Shown piece by piece: positions 21,132 to 29,636 of a stretch of DNA of 40,000 nucleotides; position 1 is the stretch's first letter; each line of letters opens with the position of its first letter. The notes under the pieces were generated by a model. It was given only the letters and a program-made list of their open reading frames with translations. It was not told the origin of the DNA and ran no database searches. Where the stretch lies: positions 99,280 to 139,279 of the forward strand of contig NW_019775409.1 in assembly GCF_001039355.2 (NCBI RefSeq), read 5' to 3'. The translations under genes were made by a program, and so were the position numbers. The DNA is from Lingula anatina. Taxonomy: Eukaryota; Brachiopoda; Lingulata; Lingulida; Lingulidae.

Positions 21132-22313
21132 CAAAAGAAAAATGATAGCAATCAATTTATATAGAGAAGAACCAAAAGACAGATAATGTTTATCAGCTTT
21201 AAACAGTAGCGCCTATACTTTGGTGGTTGTAATATTAGCTTTTACCTCTCTATGACTTGAACGACTTGTAGAATGTTAGAGATATCAAATAACGTTGGAA
21301 CTGCATACCTGAATTGCACAAGTATGCAGGTGCAAGTATGTTTGTTACAAAATGTGATACTAGCATAGCCGCTTTTTTTACCGCATTTTTATCAGTTTAT
21401 TACATATATGTGTTTGGTATTTCATAAGTAAACACTTCATTTGTTTGTTTTATGTTGTACAACAGAATGTGTGCTAAAAAATCCAATATTTAATATCAAC
21501 TCTTACAATTTCAATAACAACTTTGGCCATCAAATTGAAAATCCAGCTGCAATGTTTCTTATATCAATGAATATTTTCAATGGACTATGAAGAAAAATAT
21601 TAAAAGATATTATGCACAAAATACAAAACAAAAATTAACATATTAAAAAAACGCATAAATCTATTTTAAAAAAATTGCAAGTACTTTCACTTCATAATAT
21701 AGTGAATGAGTCAAGTGTATTAAATATAACTATAAATACCCTTATCATAGTTTTCCATCTGGCTTAAGTACCGAATCACCCGATTTGCAAAACAGATCTG
21801 CTTGCCAGTATTTAGGAGTATTAGCCCTCTGACTGTAATTCAAAACACCTTTCTTCTAGAAGTGCCAATTTTTGTCACATTTCCTGTCAGGTTCTGGTCA
21901 GGGAAATCAAATGGAACAAAAATAATATCAGGTATTTTGACAATATATTCACACAAGGCAAGATAATGGCGCAATCTCACCGGTAAGCACCTCTATTCAG
22001 TCAGGATACAAGTTGATATTCGACTGATTTCCAGATCGAGAATCGGTTAATCTCAAGCTTAAAGGAGGTCAATTTCTAATTATTTTCATACACAATTCAT
22101 TAACTACAAATGTGACATGAACCAATAAAATAATACGAATTAACGTTTGCGCACTTGCTTTTCATTTCATGTTAATGCATTTCTGCCTCTCTCTCTTTGT
22201 AGGTATCAAAATATATAATAACAGCAAGCATGTTGTGTAAATACAACACTCGATGAAATCAAAAAATTAACTTTTTGCTTAGATCGCAGGATGGTGTATT
22301 GCACAAATAAATT
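21132..22313. other. Spacer between gene 4 and the membrane-protein gene, copy B
   Basis: Matches 18099-19769 at roughly 94% in the stretch I compared (about 21810-22100), with a 450-bp deletion after 21255. The two genes converge here. From about 21836 it no longer resembles units 1 or 2. No RNA or coding signal is seen. Confidence 0.6.
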
Positions 22314-25300
22314 CTAACTAAATACTTCGTCGTCGTCTTTTTCTTCCGAAATCATATGCAGCGGAATATCTTCCGGTCTACCTCCATCTACAACATCGGT
22401 TTGATCTCGCAGATTCTTTTTCATATCAGGGTGTTTTCCTTTCAATTTCTCCATTGTCCTTTTGTCTATTCGAATTAAAAGATCAACATGTTCAGAATCA
22501 GCGAGTAGAGCACGCTCCTGGAGGCCTTGCCACGTATTCAACATGGTCACGGAGCCGTCATTGAAATCTCGCGGGACTTCAACGTCACTTGTTTTGCTGG
22601 TGTCACGCATGGTGCTCATGCTCCCGCTGCTGACCTGCCTTCTCGGAGCATCGGCATATTTGAATATAGTATCAGCAACCTTGTCCAACGTGTGGATATG
22701 AGTTTCGTCATCACAATGAATCTCGCCCATAGGAGAAAGTTCAAGACTGGTTGCTAAGGTAGCACTCTCTGGCTGTGAGAATGCTTCATAATCTTCTGGC
22801 AACTCTGTCATGTCAAGATCCGCAATTGGCCATGTCTGCGTGAACGCCGCCATAATTTCGTTGAAACGACTTTTGTAGCTTATGGTCCCGGTGTAACTTG
22901 TGTCTAGCTTTGGAGGCTTGCAGAAACTGCGCAGAAAAAACGGAATAAAACCGCCGGCAAGTGACGCAAGAGTTTGATTAGTCGTGGATATATTATACAA
23001 ATTCCCAAAAGTCCCTACCACAACGAATACGAACGCTATAAAGAGGGATACCAACAGAAGGTACACAATAGCGCCCCACATCCTCTTGTAAACCGGTCCC
23101 GGTGATCCACATAGTTCTATCTGGCACATCTGATTAAACAGTTTCTTTGGTATCCTGGCCGTGTCATTCGAATCCAAAAACAGAGCGACATTATTGAGAT
23201 GATAATGATTCCGTTTTTTCTTTGATAAACCATCCGGCACGTACTTGAGGGTTTTTGTTACATACAACTGAGGTCGTTCTAACTGGAACGCTCTTGGCTT
23301 CTGGTATTCCTCAGGTTGCAAGGCGGTTGTGTTGGCTTCGCTCGCCATATTGTATGAAGCGGTGACAATACTTTTGCAAAGAGCAAGGTATCCCTTGTAA
23401 ACGTCGTTAAATGCGTCATAACCGTACAGCGCAATAAGGGTTAGAAGGGACAAAAATTTCAGCGTTGTCCCGGCGTTCACGATGGCTCCCATTAACGTCA
23501 GTGCGAACATTTCTGTTAGAAGGTAAGCGCACTCTGCCAGAATGATCAGGATTGCGTACAAGAAGAAAAGACAGAGGGCCGCCACCAGAAAATGTTTCAC
23601 AACTTTTTTGGTCTTAGCTTTGCACGTCATGTCTTTAATGTTAAGCTTTTCTCTCAGGTATGCATCAGAGTATGTCTTATTGATCTCAGAGAGTGGATCC
23701 GTCACGGCCTTCAACCCTTTCTTAATCCCGGCTTTAAAATTGCTAACGTGTTCTTCAAATTCGGTATTGTCAGGTTGTTTCTTCCGAGCGCCTTTCCGTA
23801 GAGTCATTTGCGAATTCCACAACATTCGCAAAGAAAGGTACGCGGTTGGCAGGCAGTAACTGAAGGCAATTAAAAGACAAACAGGGACGACCACAATCCA
23901 GTACAGGAGGCCTGGAAAAACACCCCATATGCCGAATTTCTCCAGAGGGAGCAAAAACACGCCCGAGAGTTTCTGCAGAACATTCCTGTACTCGATACTG
24001 AATAAATCTTCGAAGGACTCCCTGACAGTTTTTTTCACGGTTCCGGTTCCAATGACCCCTTTGTAAGCCAGGCAAAAAGTGGTGCAGCACACGAAGTAGA
24101 AAACGTAGGCGAAGATGAAAGCCGGGTGAGTGGGAGTAAAATACTGAAGGAGATTGTCTTCGTACTTTTGGCGAAGATTCAAGTCCTCTAAGGCTTGTTT
24201 TCTTGTCCTCATCTCATCGTGTTCATACAATAGGTAGACAATCAGACGAATTACGAATGGGAATGGGATTATGAAAATGATCGTAATTATGAGTCCGATG
24301 ATCTGCCACAGGTGGAGCCACTTGCAACGACAGCCCCGCCTCGAGAGACACCCACATAAGTTCGAGTGGCAATACATGTAACAGCCCGGTTGCTTGGCTA
24401 CTTTACACTGGAAAAACATTCGGGAAACCGAATCCATTATTCCAATGGGCACTTTATGCATAGTCAATGTTTTGTCAAGGTCAACGTTTAAGTACAGCTC
24501 TGGCGTCTCGACGTGAATATTTTTATCGAGTTTATTTTCTCGTATCCATGTCCGTAGTTTTGGCGTCAGCTTGGGATAGTCCAGCGGGTCAGTTACGTCT
24601 AACACGTGTCTCGCACTCACGCCCGCCTCGCGCTCTTTACCGCTCATAACAGTCATGCGCACTGAAAACCTTATTTTCTTTTCCTCCGCCCCCGGGCCCA
24701 GCTTCAGGACGTACGTGTAAGTATCCTTCGCGAATGTAAACAACCATCGTGGTGCTAAAAGAGGCGCAAAAAGTATGACCAAGTACATGAGGGCGAGAAT
24801 CATATAGTCCAACACGATGACCCACGTGTCCTTTAACTGGTCAGTGCAACGGACTTCGCCTTTTACCCAGCGACAACACTCGTAGAGAAAGACTCCGTGT
24901 CCGCTGACGTTCTTGACCACTGGGTTACAGATATGATCGTCAATGGTCAACGACGTCTTCGTTGCATTGTTGTCGAAGTTGTTAAGTAGAAGATCGCGTA
25001 TTTTTTTCGTTTTACAAACGGCACTGAGAGTAGCGAGGCAGCCCTGGGGGTGGTCGGCTAAAGTAACGTCCATGTCGACTTGACCGATGCCCAACATGGT
25101 CAGAGACAGGATGTCGTAGTTAAAGGCCAGCGTGAGTAACGTCTGCCCGTGACGAGAGTGTGCACGCGACCAGTAATTGCCTCGGTACAAATTGGACATG
25201 TTGACTAGAAGAGGATTCGCTTTCGTTGGATACCCAGCAAATTTAAAGAGAAACTGGATGAGTTTCGTTTGCTTGTTCACTAGTAATTCTATGTCCGCGC

Positions 25301-25535
25301 TAACAGTTGGATCTTTGGGATAGACAACACACCTTGCTGCGTGCATAGAGTCACAGTCATCAAATGCCGGCGTGCCCGCCATGTTTACTTTCTGCTTATT
25401 ATTCTCGCTAATCAAGGTGAAATTTCTGTCGCTTTTTTCGCTGCCATTGTACTTCAGAATAGTCTGTGTAGTTGCGTCTTGGGAGACCACCTTCCCCAAA
25501 GTTAAAAGCACCACAAATAATCCCAAAATGGCCAT
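22314..25535 (-). CDS. Large intronless multi-pass membrane protein, family not recognised
   Basis: 1073 aa in one exon. The frame is open further up to a GTG at 25601, but ATG 25535 (context GAAATGG, strong Kozak) starts a classic signal peptide, MAILGLFVVLLTLGKVVS, so I choose it. Residues about 19-238 are predicted extracellular, with five N-glycosylation sites (NGS, NFT, NMS, NAT, NVS) and eight Cys (61, 69, 166, 174, 203, 220, 221, 230). Membrane segments are likely at about 239-266, 410-436, 471-492, 534-568, 647-668, 670-704, 818-846 and perhaps 852-868. A Cys cluster (seven Cys at 377-404) precedes the second segment. The tail, 868-1073, is acidic, hydrophilic and rich in Ser and Asp. 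I could not match it to a named family; DC-STAMP-like and transporter families were considered without supporting motifs. It converges on gene 4 and interrupts the sulfotransferase array. Confidence 0.88.
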   Translation of the reverse strand: MAILGLFVVLLTLGKVVSQDATTQTILKYNGSEKSDRNFTLISENNKQKVNMAGTPAFDDCDSMHAARCVVYPKDPTVSADIELLVNKQTKLIQFLFKFAGYPTKANPLLVNMSNLYRGNYWSRAHSRHGQTLLTLAFNYDILSLTMLGIGQVDMDVTLADHPQGCLATLSAVCKTKKIRDLLLNNFDNNATKTSLTIDDHICNPVVKNVSGHGVFLYECCRWVKGEVRCTDQLKDTWVIVLDYMILALMYLVILFAPLLAPRWLFTFAKDTYTYVLKLGPGAEEKKIRFSVRMTVMSGKEREAGVSARHVLDVTDPLDYPKLTPKLRTWIRENKLDKNIHVETPELYLNVDLDKTLTMHKVPIGIMDSVSRMFFQCKVAKQPGCYMYCHSNLCGCLSRRGCRCKWLHLWQIIGLIITIIFIIPFPFVIRLIVYLLYEHDEMRTRKQALEDLNLRQKYEDNLLQYFTPTHPAFIFAYVFYFVCCTTFCLAYKGVIGTGTVKKTVRESFEDLFSIEYRNVLQKLSGVFLLPLEKFGIWGVFPGLLYWIVVVPVCLLIAFSYCLPTAYLSLRMLWNSQMTLRKGARKKQPDNTEFEEHVSNFKAGIKKGLKAVTDPLSEINKTYSDAYLREKLNIKDMTCKAKTKKVVKHFLVAALCLFFLYAILIILAECAYLLTEMFALTLMGAIVNAGTTLKFLSLLTLIALYGYDAFNDVYKGYLALCKSIVTASYNMASEANTTALQPEEYQKPRAFQLERPQLYVTKTLKYVPDGLSKKKRNHYHLNNVALFLDSNDTARIPKKLFNQMCQIELCGSPGPVYKRMWGAIVYLLLVSLFIAFVFVVVGTFGNLYNISTTNQTLASLAGGFIPFFLRSFCKPPKLDTSYTGTISYKSRFNEIMAAFTQTWPIADLDMTELPEDYEAFSQPESATLATSLELSPMGEIHCDDETHIHTLDKVADTIFKYADAPRRQVSSGSMSTMRDTSKTSDVEVPRDFNDGSVTMLNTWQGLQERALLADSEHVDLLIRIDKRTMEKLKGKHPDMKKNLRDQTDVVDGGRPEDIPLHMISEEKDDDEVFS

Positions 25536-26590
25536 TTCATACCTCTTAATCCACGCAGTAAGTTCGTAAGTAATATGCCGCTCAGGTCGTGTTGTCTTCA
25601 CTGTGTGTTTGTGAGTAGCTGGCCTGAAGCATGCGCGGTTAATATAATTGGGTCGCCATAAAAGGCGGAACAGAATAATGACCTAGTTCCATTGACTGAA
25701 CTACTGCACACAAAAGCGCCATGAATATCGAACAAGTTATAAACGTACATTTTCTTACACAATGGTCAATACAAGAAGGTTCCTCTGATTGACAGGCAAG
25801 TTAGGTCATATAACGCTCACCTGTACAGTAGGCCTACCTGTATGGAGCTTTCGATGAACATTATCAAGATTATAGGCGAAACTAAATGGGAGATATTCAA
25901 ATTAATCTATCTTAAAGCCCCACAGCTCATCAGAATAATGTACAACAACACAATGTGACAAAAAATTGTATAACATAGAAAAAAGTTTGGTTGGAGTTTA
26001 TAAGTGTTTGAATTATTCAAAGCGAGTAAACACTTCTACATTTACGCAGTGCATACGTGTTCGCGCATTATTGTTTTCTGTTATTATATTTTAAAATGAA
26101 CATTTCTAGAACACCGAAATTAGCACTGAAATGTTTATATGGTTCATTTTCTGGTTTATTGTTGTTCCTATTTTTTACTGGCGTAATCCAGTGAACTCTG
26201 TTTTCTTTAGTCAACCTGTGAAAACAAGAGCTCGGCTGCAGTCAAATCAATCTTTAGACTTCAAGGTTACAGTAAAAGGTTGCACCGATTGCTGTATTCT
26301 TCACTCTAACAGAGGCCTTCGGTCATCTCTGCTGTTACAAAATGAAGTTAAAGATTCAATCCAATTATGTAAAAACAGTATTATTTCTCATTATATCTGT
26401 AGGCATCATGTCCACGTGATGCGTGTACAAGTATTGGCGTATCAGCTTGTATATAAAAGCTAGAGAAGCCTGAGAAGACCCTAGTGTAGGGTACGTAGGA
26501 ATTACATGAAGGTGTATTAATTTCACCAGGGTTATTAATTAACGCGAAATGCGCAGCTTAGCTTTACCATAGAAAGGATTATTAATATAA
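25536..26590. other. Upstream region of the membrane-protein gene
   Basis: Contains its 5' UTR and presumed promoter. A short upstream ATG overlaps the start (GTATGAAATGG). No TATA box or known site can be placed with confidence. A plus-strand TATATAAAAG at about 26450 has no gene after it. No other coding region is seen. Confidence 0.4.
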
Positions 26591-26822
26591 TTTACAGGTG
26601 TGCTGAACGCACAGCATGATTAATAAGTGCCCACAACTCACAGGGCAACCACAAATGTATACCTCCTTTTCAGCATCTTAGGGAACACTTGCGCTTGGGA
26701 TTCAACTTGCTCATAAACACTGCTACCAAAACATTAACGTCTGTTAAGGGGTAAGGTGTGTGTGTGTGCGTGTATGCGTTGCGCGGGGGGGGGGGGGGGG
26801 GGGGATACAGGGCTAGAAACCT
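26591..26822 (+). repeat. Relic of array-unit boundary
   Basis: ACAGGTGTGCTGAACGCACA and the following CAGCATCTTAGGGAACACTT, AACGTCTGTTAAGGGGTAAG and GGGCTAGAAACC match, in order, the spacer at 14916-15132 between units 2 and 3 and its counterpart at 8960-9070. The match stops just before where the SINE head and a new sulfotransferase gene would begin. It contains the intact Tc1 target site. Confidence 0.85.
26785..26804. repeat. Poly-G run
   Basis: About 20 consecutive G within the array-boundary relic. Length in the assembly may be unreliable. Confidence 0.9.
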
Positions 26823-27545
26823 TTTATGGGACACGGCACGTTCGAGAAGAAAAAAAAAACTAATAAAATGGGAGTACCAGCAGGAGGGGGTGGGAGGGTT
26901 GAAGTGAAAACCACTTGTCCCTTGTGCTCCCTCGTTCCGAGATGTGCAGACTTTTTATGAGCCGAGACACATTACTCGGAGTAATGGGGAGGGGAGGTTG
27001 TTTACTTGTAGAAGTAATGTACGCAGTGGCTCTGTACAAAGTACACGCTCGCGGAACTGGGATGGTATATACTTTGATCAACAACAGAGATTAAGTAACA
27101 AAAAAACCCTTGGCCTTGACACCGAATGAGAAAGAAAAATAGAGACAAGGACAAGCTCCTTTTGTTATCTATGATCTGCATTTATTTAATAGTATAGACA
27201 GCGTTATTCGAATAACAATGAGATCAGACATGGAAAGCCGCCAAAGGGAAACCACCCCATCTTCCCCACACTGTACAAAAAGTCTGGCTTTGACTAAAGT
27301 GAACTTTTTGACACAAATATCCTATTACAACAAATAAACAACGTGGCAGCTAATTTATCTAGAACAATCTGCACCAAGTTTTCTGAAAATAGGGAGGAAA
27401 AGAAACACCCGACAATTTACACTTTTCATAAAAAAGCAAAGTGCACATTTCACCCGCGGTTACCAAAATAAGAAGCAGTCTTTACAAACTTATGTCAAAA
27501 TGAAATGAAGCCTCCCACCTAATCTAAATCTAGCGAACCATCCTG
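26823..27545. other. Intergenic / probable 3' UTR of the 27546 exon
   Basis: TTTATT at 27181-27186 is an AATAAA signal on the minus strand about 360 nt after the stop at 27546. Nothing else was recognised. Confidence 0.4.
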
Positions 27546-27753
27546 CTACTGGTATAACACTTTGGCCATTCTGAATATTTCATAACTGTACACGGTGCAC
27601 GTTAATATAGATCGAATCAGAATAAACACGCCAATGTACAACGCTATATACAACTGTTCACGTGATGAAACAGTACGCCCTTTTCTTTTCGGGTTATTTA
27701 AAACTGTCCGAGACGATATGACATATACAAAGCACGCGAACCCGCATAAATAA
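27546..27753 (-). CDS. Candidate terminal exon, membrane protein C-terminus, unidentified
   Basis: A minus-strand frame of 68 codons plus stop follows a TATTGTACTTCAG acceptor (27754-27756 is the AG side) with phase 2. The peptide has two hydrophobic stretches, YLCGFACFVYVISS and LYIALYIGVFILIR, separated by a basic NNPKRKGR loop, so it would be the end of a multi-pass membrane protein. An AATAAA lies about 360 nt downstream. No upstream exon was found and the family is not recognised. The frame is also open a little further up (Met at 27773), so an unspliced 75-aa reading is possible. It could be spurious. Confidence 0.4.
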
Positions 27754-28199
27754 CTGAAGTACAATAAATACATCGAGTACTTCTTATCTCTTCAAATAAA
27801 GATATACCTGTGGTTACTGATCATAAAACTCAAAGACAGTAACTTATTCTTTTAATACTATGCTTTATCAGATTGCTGCCAAAATACACCCACGGAATAT
27901 ACGACGTCTATCGGGGAAAATTAAAACTACTAGAATGAATTAAGTACACCAAACCTTAAAGAAAACTAAAGCAAACTGTTCAAATATGTAGGCAACCCCG
28001 CTATCCAGAAAAAAAGTTATTACAACAATGTTGATATGCATTTGAACTTCTACTTTACAACATATATATTCGAAACTTTAACAACAGTTGGTCCAGGGCT
28101 TTATTTCCCCGACATCGTCAATTTCGTTGATTTCTGTTTTTCATCCCCATCCCCCCTTCGCTCCTCTTCTTATCGACGTTAGGTATTCCCAGTTGGACT

Positions 28200-28422
28200 T
28201 CAGCCATATGGCTTTGGTCGAGTGTTTTTATTCCTGGAGGTAAATTTGACTTTTCGGTTCGGTTTATTTGTGCCTTTGTCATCTGTGAGATCTTTTCTCT
28301 GGTCCATTTTCTTCTTTATATTGGGAAGTGAACTGTATTTTTTGTTGCCGGTGTCTGGGTCTTTGTTTACTTTGGTCAATGGAAAGTTGTGATTTGGGCT
28401 ATGTATTGATGGAAATTTCATT
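28200..28422 (-). CDS. Candidate terminal exon, basic hydrophilic peptide, unidentified
   Basis: A 73-codon minus-strand frame begins after a good acceptor, TTTTAATTTCAG (28423 onward), in phase 2. It ends in TGA at 28200-28202, with AATAAA (28105-28100, minus) 97 nt later. The peptide is lysine- and asparagine-rich (SSLPNIKKKMDQRKDLTDDK) and has no known domain. Its phase fits a cryptic GTATAC donor within the last MLF exon, so it may be an alternative MLF 3' exon; otherwise its gene is unknown. Confidence 0.4.
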
Positions 28423-29295
28423 CTGAAATTAAAATTTTAAAAAAGTTAAATAATGGGAAAAACGTCGTTAAAAACCTCTAGCAATAGTTGAGAAGGAATA
28501 GAGACATTTTACTCTTAAACACTTGAAGTACACAGTTAACAAATCATATTCACATTTTTGGCACAAATATAAAAGCAAAACTGAATACATGATTGTGAAA
28601 AAGTATTTTATTACCCCTTCCAAAAAAGGCCATGTTACTTCAAAATCCTACAGCAGAGGATTTTGAAGTATGTTGGCTGGCCCATTTCGATTTACATTGG
28701 TTGGTTTGTTAGTTGACAACCAAACTCACTAACAAGAGGATGCTTTTGGTCAAATTTTGGGGGAAGGTCAAGAATGTGCTTATAAACACATAGCATCAAA
28801 TGCAACTAATTGTTGTCGGTGATCCATTAATTAACTGATTACATAATAATTAGAAATGAGATGGGTCTGGGTTTTTCCAAGTGTTTTTTAAGTCTTATTA
28901 GAATGATGTATTACGTTTGACAAACTTAAAGCACAGCATTTACAGTCATGCACTTAGGCAAGCTGTCATCACATAATTTACATGGGCACTGAAAGGGTTA
29001 AAATGCCATGTAGTGGTACGCAGAACATCTGTTGTAGCAAGCAGCACAGCATAAGGCATGAACACACTTTATTAAACTAAGAAACAGAGGTCATTATATA
29101 CCAACTGAAAATATATAAAAGTGTTTTTCTCATTTACTTTTCTACAGTGACAAATGTCAATTTTGTTAGAAAAAGCATGCTCTCAGTAATGCTTCATTTT
29201 GATTTGTCACTAGTGAAAGAGGAAAGGAGAGAAGGAGAGAGAAAGAGAGAGCTAGCTGGTAGTAGTCAGATGTTACAGTTAAGCTGATATACCAG
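28423..29295. other. MLF downstream region
   Basis: AT-rich. TTTATT at 29068-29073 and 28608-28613 are minus-strand AATAAA signals that could end MLF transcripts. No coding region is recognised. Confidence 0.4.
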
Positions 29296-29307
29296 AGGTC
29301 AGTTTCA

Positions 29308-29356
<49 letters not shown>

Positions 29357-29504
29357 CTTCATACTTTCTATGAAGCAGGTCCAATGATTTCAGTGAGGTG
29401 AACAGATCATTGAATTCCCATGGATTAAAGCCATTTAAAATGTCAGCCTTTTAAAAATAAGTTGAATCAAAATTGTGAATGCAGCTCTTGGGTGAAACTG
29501 ACCC
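29296..29504. mobile_element. Short foldback element with poly-A
   Basis: A perfect 12-bp inverted repeat, GGTCAGTTTCAC at 29296-29307 and GTGAAACTGACC at 29493-29504, encloses a 45-nt A run (about 29308-29353) and AT-rich filler. It lies in MLF 3' UTR or flank. The target duplication is not clear, so the MITE status is tentative. Confidence 0.5.
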
Positions 29505-29636
29505 TGAGTGTGAGTCTGAACAAAACTGACCACAAAACCACTGACCACAGAGAGGACAGCCAAGGTGACCACTGTTAGTGCAAAAGCCCACCAACCTAAT
29601 ATATGAAAACTGTGAGGATGCTCGTGATGAAGTTAA

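Noticed and set aside
22314-25535. Assignment of the large membrane protein to the DC-STAMP-like or Patched/Dispatched-type families
   Set aside because: Length and segment number are loosely compatible, but I see none of the defining motifs, so I left it unnamed.
25536-25601. GTG at 25601 as the start of the large membrane protein
   Set aside because: A nuclear animal gene would not normally use GTG. ATG 25535 has a good context and opens directly into a signal peptide.
26450-26459. TATATAAAAG as a promoter
   Set aside because: On the plus strand, with no gene downstream before the array relic. Likely chance in AT-rich DNA.
29166-29384. Minus-strand frame with a poly-Phe run
   Set aside because: Translation of a poly-A/T tract in a foldback repeat.
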